From assembly GCA_022361315.1 (NCBI GenBank), contig JAKSBB010000210.1, positions 1 to 8,315 of the forward strand: a DNA stretch of 8,315 bases, in the 5' to 3' direction. Each line of letters begins with the position of its first letter. The stretch's first letter is position 1. The stretch is from Desulfobacterales bacterium (GTDB taxonomy: Bacteria; Desulfobacterota; Desulfobacteria; Desulfobacterales; Desulfobacteraceae). Shown piece by piece: positions 1 through 6,633 of the stretch. The position numbers and the translations under genes were made by a program. The notes beneath the pieces are model-generated. The model did not search any database. It worked only from the letters and a program-made list of their open reading frames with translations, and was not told the DNA's origin.

Positions 1-813
1 GCCCTCTCTTTTATGGTGCTTGCCCTGGCCAGACCCCAGGCCGGGGAACGTAAAATTAAAATGATGACCGAAGGGGTGAACATCATCCTGGCCCTGGACC
101 TGTCGGAATCCATGCAGGCCCTGGATTTCAAGCGGGAAGAGAAAATTGTCACCCGGCTTGAGGCCGTCAAAGGGGTGGTGGGGGATTTCATTCTCAAGCG
201 GGAAGGGGACCGCATCGGCATGGTGGTATTCGGTTCCCATGCCTTTACCCAGCTGCCCCTGACCCGGGATTATAATACCATTGCCTTTATGCTGGACCAT
301 TTGAAGATCGGTGCGGCAGGCCCGGCCACAGCCATCGGTGATGCCATCGGCATTTCCCTGAAACGTCTGGCTGATGTGGAAGCGGATTCAAATATTATTA
401 TTCTGCTCACCGACGGCAAATCCAATGCCGGAGAACTGTCCTGGGAGGACGGTATGCGGATCGCGGCCAAACGGGGGGTGAAAATCTACACCGTAGGCGT
501 CGGATCAAAAGGCAAGGCGCCTTTCCTGGTGGACGGCTTTTTCGGCAAGCAGTATGTTTATCAGAAAGTGGATGTGGATTTTGATGCCCTCAAGAAAATT
601 GCCGACACCACCTCCGGCGTCTTTTTCCAGGCCAAAGATACCGAGGGCCTTGAAGAGATTTACGCCATGATCGACCGGCTGGAGAAAACCGAGGTGGAGG
701 TGGATAAATGGGTGGAATACCGGGAGTTGTACAACGGGTTTCTTGGGACGGGACTTTTGCTGTATCTGCTCTCCCTCGTATTGTCCAACACGCGGTTCCT
801 GAGGATTCCCTGA
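1..813 (+). CDS. batA: BatA-like von Willebrand factor A membrane protein, 5'-truncated by the window edge
   Basis: The frame is open from base 1, so the true start lies upstream; 270 residues are visible. An ATG at 13 lies inside what reads as the second N-terminal membrane segment (ending ALARPQ), so it is not a credible start. The VWA domain covers roughly residues 25-225 and has all three metal-site elements: DLSES at 33-37, the Thr of ATAIG at 110, and Asp 138 in LLTDGK. A C-terminal membrane helix lies at about 247-263, followed by TRFLRIP, the usual ending of BatA proteins. Family members are usually about 310-350 residues, so perhaps 50-70 are missing. Known for the family: Bat proteins act with a MoxR AAA+ ATPase in envelope stress tolerance, with the exact mechanism unsettled. 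The gene heads the visible Bat operon and is followed after 50 bases by the BatB-BatC fusion. The family call is firm; BatA rather than another VWA paralogue rests on gene order and ending. Confidence 0.9.
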   Translation, partial: ALSFMVLALARPQAGERKIKMMTEGVNIILALDLSESMQALDFKREEKIVTRLEAVKGVVGDFILKREGDRIGMVVFGSHAFTQLPLTRDYNTIAFMLDHLKIGAAGPATAIGDAIGISLKRLADVEADSNIIILLTDGKSNAGELSWEDGMRIAAKRGVKIYTVGVGSKGKAPFLVDGFFGKQYVYQKVDVDFDALKKIADTTSGVFFQAKDTEGLEEIYAMIDRLEKTEVEVDKWVEYRELYNGFLGTGLLLYLLSLVLSNTRFLRIP

Positions 814-863
814 ATGAAATTGATGGAAAAGACCGGTATTAACTTAAAGGTTCAGGATTACCA

Positions 864-2855
864 ATGAAATTGTCCGATCCGTATCTGCTGTTTCTTCTCT
901 GGGGGCTGATTCCCCTGGCAGGGCTTCTGGTTTACGGTATCCGCCGGCACAAGCGGATTTTGTCCGGCTTTGCCGATGCCGGTATGCACTCCCATATTCT
1001 GCCGGGATTGTCCTATACACGCAGGTGGGTGAAGCTTACACTGGTTCTTGCCGGATTCGCCTTGGCCGTTATCGCATTGGCCGGGCCCCGATACGGTTTC
1101 AGATGGGAGAAAACCACCCAGAAGGGTGTGGATATCATGATTGCCCTGGACTGCTCCAGGAGCATGCTGGCAGCGGACGTCAGCCCCACCCGCCTGGAGC
1201 GTGCCAAACGGGAGATTATTGATCTGACCCGGTTGCTTCGTTCTGACCGGGCTGGTCTTGCGGCCTTTGCCGGCCGGGCGGTTCTCCAATGCCCCCTGAC
1301 CCTGGACTACAACGCCTTTGCCGTATTTCTGGATGCCCTGAACCCGGATTACCTGCCCGTGGGCGGTACCAATCTACATGAGGCCATTCGAATTTGTGTG
1401 GACGGATTTGATCCGGAGGCGGATACGGAGAAGGCGATTATTGTGATCACGGATGGAGAAGACACCTCCGGCCTGGGCGCTGAAGCCCTGATGGACATGG
1501 CCAAGGAATTGGCGGAACAGAGGATCCGTCTTTTTGCCATTGGTGTGGGGGATCCGTCCGGTGCCCCCATTCCCGATCCGTCCGGTGGCTTCAAGAAAGA
1601 TGCCGGGGGCAACATCATCCTGTCCAGGGTGGACGAAACCACCTTGCAAAATTTAACCGCCGTCACCAACGGCCGGTATGTGAGATCGGTGGCCGGTGAT
1701 ATGGATCTGGAACAGATCTATACCCGGGATATCTTAGGTACCATGGAACGGAGTACCCTGACCCAGGGGCGGAAAAAGGTCTGGGAGCACAGGTTCCAAT
1801 GGGTGCTGTTGCCTGCACTCATACTTTTGTTGCTGGACTTCATTATTCCGGATCATAAACCTGCCAGGCCCGGCCGGTGGACAAACACCCGGAGTCTGTT
1901 ATCGGTTCTGTTGCTCTGTATGGTATGTACCGCATTTCTGCCGGAAAACGCCCTTGCCGGTATCTTCTCTTCCCATGTCAAAGAGGGCATTAAGGCCTAT
2001 GACAACAATGAATTCCAGAAGGCAAAGAAGCATTTCATCGATGCTCAGCTTGATTCCCCGGAAGAATTGAAGCACTACTACAATATCGGCACTGCAGCCT
2101 ATGCCGCCGGTGAATATGATCTGGCCGCCGGGAATTTCGTCCAGGCCGCCGGGGCCGAAGACAAGGAATTGCGGCGCAATGCAAAGTTCAACCTGGCCAA
2201 TACCCGGTACCGCCAGGGCCGCCTGGATGAGGCGGAAAAGGAGTATGAGGCGCTGCTGAAAGAATTCCCTGAAGATGAGCAGGCCAAGGCCAACCTGGCG
2301 TTTGTCCGCCAGAAGAAAAAAGAGAAAGAAGCGCAACAGAATCAGCCCGGGAACGGGGAGAATCCGCCTGAGGGTGAACAGAAAGATCAGGCGTCCGGGG
2401 ATGAAAATGGGGAGCAAAATCAGGACAAGCAAAATTCGCAGAACCAAAATGATAACGATCCGGACAGTAACAATCAAGACGGTAACAATCAGGATAAAGA
2501 CCAGGGGGATCAGGATTCCCAACCCAGCCATCAGGGAAAGAGTAAACCGTCTGAGGGGGCCGGAAATCAAAATAAGGATGACCGGAATAAAGCGGATCAG
2601 GCTAAAGGAACCGAAGAGCAACCGCCCATGCCCGTTCCGGAACCCGGGGAAGATAATCAGGAGTCCGGCGGAAAAACCGGTGAAGCGGAAGACGAAGGCC
2701 AGAACACCGGTATGGGCAAGGTAGGAGGAGCTACATCAGACCCCCAGGCGGATGCAGAAGGCCGCATGCTGGAAAACCGGCTCAACCGCTTATCGGATAA
2801 GCCGGGCATGGCATTGATGCCCGGGGGAAATGTCAATGTGGAACGGGACTGGTAA
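864..2855 (+). CDS. batB: BatB-BatC fusion: VWA domain, TPR repeats and acidic Gln/Asn-rich tail
   Basis: This 663-residue protein begins with two membrane helices (about 7-26 and 56-74) around a basic loop (RRHKR). A VWA domain follows at about 88-290 with an intact metal site: DCSRS at 96-100, Thr 169 in GGTN and Asp 197 in ITDGED. A third helix (312-328), a basic loop and a fourth helix (343-360, ending like a signal peptide with NALA) lead into about three TPR units at 370-480. Residues 485-620 are low complexity, rich in Gln, Asn, Asp, Glu, Gly and Pro. The last 30 residues (LNRLSDKPGMAL) match the conserved ending of VWA-TPR proteins. The ATG at 864 is supported by AGGA at 854-857. Family knowledge: BatB and BatC are separate in Bacteroides-type operons but commonly fused in proteobacteria. 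The TPRs probably bind partner proteins, perhaps BatA or BatD. It is translated just ahead of batD, with a 12-base gap. Confidence 0.92.
   Translation: MKLSDPYLLFLLWGLIPLAGLLVYGIRRHKRILSGFADAGMHSHILPGLSYTRRWVKLTLVLAGFALAVIALAGPRYGFRWEKTTQKGVDIMIALDCSRSMLAADVSPTRLERAKREIIDLTRLLRSDRAGLAAFAGRAVLQCPLTLDYNAFAVFLDALNPDYLPVGGTNLHEAIRICVDGFDPEADTEKAIIVITDGEDTSGLGAEALMDMAKELAEQRIRLFAIGVGDPSGAPIPDPSGGFKKDAGGNIILSRVDETTLQNLTAVTNGRYVRSVAGDMDLEQIYTRDILGTMERSTLTQGRKKVWEHRFQWVLLPALILLLLDFIIPDHKPARPGRWTNTRSLLSVLLLCMVCTAFLPENALAGIFSSHVKEGIKAYDNNEFQKAKKHFIDAQLDSPEELKHYYNIGTAAYAAGEYDLAAGNFVQAAGAEDKELRRNAKFNLANTRYRQGRLDEAEKEYEALLKEFPEDEQAKANLAFVRQKKKEKEAQQNQPGNGENPPEGEQKDQASGDENGEQNQDKQNSQNQNDNDPDSNNQDGNNQDKDQGDQDSQPSHQGKSKPSEGAGNQNKDDRNKADQAKGTEEQPPMPVPEPGEDNQESGGKTGEAEDEGQNTGMGKVGGATSDPQADAEGRMLENRLNRLSDKPGMALMPGGNVNVERDW
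2316..2723 (+). other. Low-complexity Gln/Asn/Asp/Glu-rich segment of the BatB-BatC protein
   Basis: Residues about 485-620 of the fusion are almost free of hydrophobic residues and made of runs such as QNQNDNDPDSNNQDG. The DNA changes too, with more A-rich codons (aat, caa, gat, aaa) than the surrounding GC-rich coding sequence. It is flanked by the TPR block and by a conserved short C-terminal motif, so it reads as a disordered tether rather than as a folded domain. Such tails are common in BatB/C-type proteins. Its function is unknown; a periplasmic spacer is an inference from the predicted topology. Confidence 0.85.
2467..2494 (+). repeat. Short tandem repeat, about 13 bases with 15-base period
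   Basis: GTAACAATCA followed by A/G and GA occurs at 2467-2479 and again at 2482-2494, encoding SNNQD and GNNQD. It sits within the low-complexity tail and suggests that the tail grew partly by small in-frame duplications. Confidence 0.7.
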
Positions 2856-2867
2856 ACCGGAGGAAAT

Positions 2868-5408
2868 ATGACCGGATTTTATTTGAGAAAACACCTGAGA
2901 GACCGTCTGTGGTCGCTGGGAATCATATTGGCCCTGCTGTTGCTTTTACCTGCCGCAGGATACGGCTTCTCCGCAACTGCCCAGGTGGATAACACCCGCA
3001 TCTCCGCCCAGGATATGGTCACCCTCCAGGTGGTGGTGGAAGGGGGGCAGGCCCAGGTGGACCTTTCCCGTCTGACGGATTTTGAGGTCCTCTCCACAGG
3101 GACCCGGACGAGCCGGAGTTATGTCAACGGCGACTGGGACCATGAGGTAGTGTACACCCACAGGCTGATGCCGAAGAAAACCGGGGTGTTGATTATTCCA
3201 CCGCTGGTGGTGTCCAGGGACGGAGAATCCGCCGTCACCCGGGAGATACGGATTCTGGTCTCGGAAGTGCCGCTGGCGGACCGGGACACTGGTGATTTTT
3301 TTGCCAGGGCCCAAATAAATGAGGCTGAAGAGACAGATATCGTTCTCGGTCAGCAGGCCGTATACACCCTGAGGCTGTTTGCTGCCGGTAACTTTGCCGG
3401 GGCGTCCTTTGACCCGCCGTCGTTCACCGGACTTGCCGCCCGGGAGCTGACAAAGTGGAAGAAGTACACCCGGAATATCGAGGGCCGGGTGTATGTGGTC
3501 AATGAGATTAGCTTCCTGATTCAGGGAGAGGCGCCCGGAAAATTTGAGATCAGCCCGGCGGTGTTCATGGCCAGAAAACCTGTGGGCGGCAAGCGCCGTG
3601 ACCCCTTTGATTCCTTTTTTGACGACTCTTTTTTCCAGACCACCCGTACCCGTCCGGTCCGGGTGGTGTCCAACCCGGTAAGTGTCTCCGTACGTCCGCT
3701 GCCCGTTTATGACGGGGCCGGTGTGTTTTCCGGCCTTGTGGGCAAATTCACAGTTTCGTCTGCGCTGGACAGGGAACAGATTAAGGTGGGAGAATCCGTC
3801 ACACTCACCGTAACGGTCCGCGGCACCGGAAACATTATGGATGCCGGCCTGCCGAAGCTTGATATCGATGCCGAAAGGTTCAAGGTCTATGAGGATAGCC
3901 CGGTGGAAAATATCCGGGCCGGGGATACCGGCATCACAGGTGAAAAGGTTTTTAAGCAGGCGCTGGTACCGGGTATTCCAGGCAAGGTCTCTATCCCGGC
4001 GGCACAACTGACCTATTTTGATACGGAAACCTACGCGTACAATACCGTGTCCACAGCGCCTCTGATGCTGGATGTGATGCCGGGTGAACCTGTCACTGTG
4101 GTATCATCCGAATCTCCGTCGCAGCCGGCCGGAAACGCCAAGCAGGACGTCGTCATGCGCAACCGGGATATCCTGGATATCCGGGAAGATATTTCAAGCA
4201 TCCGTTCCGATACGCATCTGTCCCTGCATTGGTTTCTTGCCTTTTTGCTTTTGCCGGGGGCAGGGTTTGCCGTTGCAGGCGTTTTAACCGGTATGCGGCG
4301 AAGGGAGAAAACCCCTTCGGAAAAGCTGCAAAGTAAGGCCAGAGCCCATCTGGACTCCGCCGGCAAACTTGATCCGGAAGACCCGGAGTTGCCGGGAAAA
4401 CTCCAGGCGGCTTTGACGGCTGCCGTATTGGCTACGGGGAAAAAACCGGCGGAAAGCCTCACCCGGGACGAGGCAAGGAAGATGTTGCAAAAGAACGGTA
4501 CAGATGCTGAACTTATCGAAAAGGTGCTTGGTCTCATGGATGCCATGGACGCCGCCCGGTTCGGTGGGGCTGCTGTAACTGCCGATATTGCCCGGGGCTG
4601 GACGGATCAGGTCCGTCAGGTGGTGAAGGTGTTGTGTCTGGTGCTCTGTTTCGGTGTCCTGGCCATCCGGGGGGAATATTCTACGCCTGTATATGCGGCT
4701 GCATCTGATGCCGCGGGTGCCCAAACCACAGATATGGCCGGACTGTTTGTTGATTCTACCCGGGCCTATAAATCCGGGGACTACAGTCTGGCTGCCCAAG
4801 GCTTTGAAACCATTGCAAAAACCGGTGTAAAAAATCCGGATTTGTTCTATAATGCCGGCAATGCCTGGCTGAAAACCGGTGACATCGGACGGGCCGTTCT
4901 CTGGTACGAACGGGCCAGCCGGCTGAATCCCGGAGATCCGGATCTAAGGTTCAATCTGGCCCACGCACGGACCCTGGCCCGGGACAAGGTGGAAACCACC
5001 CTTCGTGTGGCCGATATCCTCTTCTTCTGGCAGGGAATGGTATCTTTGAAACAGATTCAAATCATGGCTATCGGGGGCTCTGTTGTTTTTTTCACCTGGG
5101 CCGGTTTCCGGCGGATGAGGCAACGGCGGATATTCAACGGTGCCGGTGTTGCCGCCCTGTTGGTGGCATGTGCTCTGGTCCTGGTGACCGGTCTTGAAGC
5201 CTACCGCCTGAACGCTGCTTCCGCCGCCGTTATCCTGGCGGATGAGGTGGCGGTGCGGTCCGGCACCCTTGATACGGCTACCCCCTTATTCGATCTTCAC
5301 GCGGGTACCCGGGTAGCGGTGCTTGAGGTGAAGGGGGATTTTCTGAAAATCCGCTTTGCCAAAGACAAAGTGGGGTGGGTGTCCCGCAGCGAGGCGGAAA
5401 TAATTTAA
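2868..5408 (+). CDS. batD: BatD-BatE fusion: BatD domain, TPR repeats and C-terminal SH3-like domain
   Basis: This 846-residue protein starts with a signal sequence (about 14-36). A long beta-rich BatD (oxygen tolerance) region follows at about 37-445, including DPFDSFFDDSFF at 245-256, a motif typical of BatD. A membrane helix at 453-473 is followed by RRREK and a helical segment at about 483-585. A second helix (586-602), whose end resembles a signal peptide (VYAAASDA), opens a BatE-like half. That half has TPR units at about 625-700, two helices (731-746 and 757-775) around a basic loop, and an SH3-like domain at 785-846 with the WVSRSEAEII ending. GGAGG at 2859-2863 is an excellent ribosome binding site and fixes the ATG. 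BatD and BatE are usually separate proteins; here the frame is uninterrupted. Likely role (inferred): periplasmic scaffold for the VWA partners. Confidence is high for BatD and good for the BatE half. Confidence 0.9.
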   Translation: MTGFYLRKHLRDRLWSLGIILALLLLLPAAGYGFSATAQVDNTRISAQDMVTLQVVVEGGQAQVDLSRLTDFEVLSTGTRTSRSYVNGDWDHEVVYTHRLMPKKTGVLIIPPLVVSRDGESAVTREIRILVSEVPLADRDTGDFFARAQINEAEETDIVLGQQAVYTLRLFAAGNFAGASFDPPSFTGLAARELTKWKKYTRNIEGRVYVVNEISFLIQGEAPGKFEISPAVFMARKPVGGKRRDPFDSFFDDSFFQTTRTRPVRVVSNPVSVSVRPLPVYDGAGVFSGLVGKFTVSSALDREQIKVGESVTLTVTVRGTGNIMDAGLPKLDIDAERFKVYEDSPVENIRAGDTGITGEKVFKQALVPGIPGKVSIPAAQLTYFDTETYAYNTVSTAPLMLDVMPGEPVTVVSSESPSQPAGNAKQDVVMRNRDILDIREDISSIRSDTHLSLHWFLAFLLLPGAGFAVAGVLTGMRRREKTPSEKLQSKARAHLDSAGKLDPEDPELPGKLQAALTAAVLATGKKPAESLTRDEARKMLQKNGTDAELIEKVLGLMDAMDAARFGGAAVTADIARGWTDQVRQVVKVLCLVLCFGVLAIRGEYSTPVYAAASDAAGAQTTDMAGLFVDSTRAYKSGDYSLAAQGFETIAKTGVKNPDLFYNAGNAWLKTGDIGRAVLWYERASRLNPGDPDLRFNLAHARTLARDKVETTLRVADILFFWQGMVSLKQIQIMAIGGSVVFFTWAGFRRMRQRRIFNGAGVAALLVACALVLVTGLEAYRLNAASAAVILADEVAVRSGTLDTATPLFDLHAGTRVAVLEVKGDFLKIRFAKDKVGWVSRSEAEII

Positions 5409-5435
5409 CCCATTCAATATTAAGGGAGAACCATC

Positions 5436-5987
5436 ATGGAAGAGAAACATGTATTGGTCCCTGTGGCCCAGGGTATCGAGGAAATGGAAGCCATTACCAT
5501 CATCGACGTATTGCGCAGGGCAGGCGCCAAGGTAACCGTGGCATCGGTGGACCGTCTCGACATTGAGGCGGCACGGGGTATCCGGTTTGCGGCGGACTGC
5601 CTGATTGACGATTGTCTGGGAACGGCGTTCGACCTGGTGGTCTTGCCCGGCGGCATACCCGGGGCGGAGAATCTGAAAAATTCCGAAACCCTGAAAAAAG
5701 TGCTGGTGGACCAGGCGGAGAGCGGACGGTTTTTCGGTGCCATCTGCGCCTCTCCGGCGGTGGTACTCCATCATCATGGCCTGGTGACTCCGGGAGAATG
5801 CACCTGCCATCCCGGATTCACCCAAATGATTGACAATGGAAACGTTCAGGACCGGGCCGTGGTGGTATCCGGAAACTGTGTCACCAGCCAGGGGGCGGGA
5901 ACGGCATTGCCCTTTGCGCTGAAACTGGTGGAGATCCTTTTCCCCATGGCGGTTGTGAAGGATGTCCGGGCCGGACTGGCCATTTGA
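5436..5987 (+). CDS. DJ-1/PfpI (ThiJ) family protein
   Basis: This 183-residue protein aligns along its length with human DJ-1 and E. coli YajL from memory. It begins with GIEEMEA, whose Glu 18 corresponds to DJ-1 Glu 18. It has LVVLPGG at 67-73 and the nucleophile elbow GAICASP with Cys 104 (DJ-1 Cys 106). It also has CTCHP with His 125, and TSQGAGT near 150. The length is typical of the subfamily. Family members are reported as redox-responsive chaperones, deglycases or glyoxalase-like enzymes, and the physiological reaction is disputed, so no specific activity is assigned. The old name ThiJ does not imply a thiamine role. AGGGAG at 5423-5428 supports the ATG. It lies 27 bases after the Bat operon with no terminator between, so co-transcription is likely. 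The protein is expected to be cytoplasmic: no signal peptide or membrane segment is visible. Confidence 0.93.
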   Translation: MEEKHVLVPVAQGIEEMEAITIIDVLRRAGAKVTVASVDRLDIEAARGIRFAADCLIDDCLGTAFDLVVLPGGIPGAENLKNSETLKKVLVDQAESGRFFGAICASPAVVLHHHGLVTPGECTCHPGFTQMIDNGNVQDRAVVVSGNCVTSQGAGTALPFALKLVEILFPMAVVKDVRAGLAI

Positions 5988-6011
5988 TCCTGGGTTTTAA
6001 GGGGGTACGGG

Positions 6012-6025
6012 GGAATACGGAATAC
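6012..6025 (+). repeat. Two tandem copies of a 7-base unit before the membrane-protein start
   Basis: GGAATAC occurs twice in succession and is followed by GGGAATG, a degenerate third copy that contains the start codon at 6030-6032. The purine-rich repeats take the place of a clear Shine-Dalgarno sequence. Slippage here would change spacing or the leader, but nothing shows that this happens. Confidence 0.6.
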
Positions 6026-6029
6026 GGGA

Positions 6030-6539
6030 ATGAACCTAAAAAATCCGGATACGGACAAACGACGGCAGAAACGACAGCGGCTGCTCCAGCTGGCCATGGG
6101 TGGTCTGCTGATCCTCATTGTTATCTTTGTGGAGCTTGTGGCGGTGACCCCGGAAGGTATTTACGTCTATACCGATGATGGGATAAGAGATTTTTCCATA
6201 GGCATGGATAAACCGGCGCTTCTTAAGGAAATCAACCGGAACCGCGGTATCCGGGAGCTGGTGACCTGCGATCCTGAAAGCCGTCTTGAAATTACCTCGC
6301 GAAAAGGGTTTACCATGACCGAGGCGATGATGTCTGCCCGGTATTGGCGTTGCCTGGACCGCAAACGGGGGATTTACCTTTTTGAGTTTTCAGGGGACCG
6401 TCTATCTCGGATCTTACACATCAATGACCTGCCGGACCCGGATGAACCTTTTGTGTTGTTTTTTGAATGCCCGGAATCCCCTGCCGGTATTGAAAAACTG
6501 CTGGAATCCCAGACCCGCTATCCAGTTAATTATCGTTGA
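6030..6539 (+). CDS. Uncharacterised single-pass membrane protein
   Basis: I do not recognise the family. The 169-residue product has a strongly basic N-terminus (DKRRQKRQR at 9-17), one membrane helix at about 19-39, and a soluble remainder of about 130 residues. The charge pattern predicts the soluble part outside the cytoplasm. That part contains IYVYTDDGIRDFSIGMD at 44-60, two Cys (80 and 108), and YLFEFSGDRLSRI at 116-128. A glycine-Met turn before a helix, then strands carrying Trp/Tyr and an FxGDRLxRI-type strand, loosely recalls small BamE/SmpA-like envelope domains; this is a guess from pattern alone. The ATG at 6030 is the only normal start after the preceding stop that keeps the helix whole, although its upstream GGGA is too close for a good ribosome binding site. 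The gene follows the DJ-1 gene by 42 bases. Codon use matches the neighbours, which supports a real gene. Confidence 0.78.
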   Translation: MNLKNPDTDKRRQKRQRLLQLAMGGLLILIVIFVELVAVTPEGIYVYTDDGIRDFSIGMDKPALLKEINRNRGIRELVTCDPESRLEITSRKGFTMTEAMMSARYWRCLDRKRGIYLFEFSGDRLSRILHINDLPDPDEPFVLFFECPESPAGIEKLLESQTRYPVNYR

Positions 6540-6564
6540 ACCACACATGAATTTAATATATAAC
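6536..6564 (+). promoter_or_regulatory. Candidate sigma-70 type promoter for gpsA
   Basis: TTGAAC (6536-6541) and TATAAC (6559-6564) are separated by 17 bases and lie in the most AT-rich stretch between the membrane-protein gene and gpsA. Transcription would start near 6571, giving a leader of about 60 bases. The -10 matches the consensus at five of six positions and the -35 at four of six. The call is by eye and untested; the -35 overlaps the upstream stop codon. Confidence 0.4.
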
Positions 6565-6573
6565 CACCTATCT

Positions 6574-6594
6574 GCCCGGCCCTGGAAGGCGGGC
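6574..6594 (+). other. Stem-loop in the gpsA leader
   Basis: GCCCG (6574-6578) pairs with CGGGC (6590-6594); after a bulged G the inner CC/GG pair extends the stem, leaving a loop of CTGGAA. No T tract follows, so it is unlikely to be an efficient intrinsic terminator. If the promoter just upstream is real, this hairpin lies at the 5' end of the message and could protect it. A weak terminator for the upstream genes is the alternative. Confidence 0.45.
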
Positions 6595-6633
6595 TTAGGA
6601 TGTCATTTCAATTAAACTTAAGGCGCTACACGA

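Noticed and set aside
13..15. ATG as the start of the first gene
   Set aside because: It falls in the second membrane segment expected of BatA, the frame is open to base 1, and no ribosome binding site can precede it.
1899..2621. A 240-codon minus-strand frame with very hydrophobic Ile/Leu/Val-rich product resembling a membrane protein
   Set aside because: The hydrophobicity is the complement of the Asn/Asp/Gln/Glu codons in the BatB-BatC tail; there is no ribosome binding site or family pattern.
2275..2724. A 149-codon + strand frame with a highly basic Arg/Ile/Lys-rich product
   Set aside because: It is a shifted reading of the low-complexity tail; its composition follows directly from that repetitive sequence.
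2946..4007. A 353-codon open frame on the minus strand within batD
   Set aside because: It is antisense to an unmistakable BatD coding region, has no recognisable domain, and its residue mix is what GC-rich antisense frames give by chance.
4734..4736. Internal ATG as a separate batE start
   Set aside because: There is no Shine-Dalgarno sequence before it and it lies after the signal-like segment, so a separate BatE from here would not be exported.
4284..4799. Minus-strand frames of up to 171 codons over the BatD-BatE junction
   Set aside because: The + strand frame is continuous with recognisable domains on both sides, so these are shadows and not an inserted antisense gene.
4832..4843. 12-base perfect palindrome AAATCCGGATTT
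   Set aside because: It lies in the middle of the TPR coding region with no promoter context; palindromes of this length are expected by chance in a window of this size with this many CCGG sites.
5984..6178. Frame starting at TTG 5984 that overlaps the DJ-1 stop
   Set aside because: It is out of phase with the membrane-protein gene, has no ribosome binding site, and its product has no credible structure.
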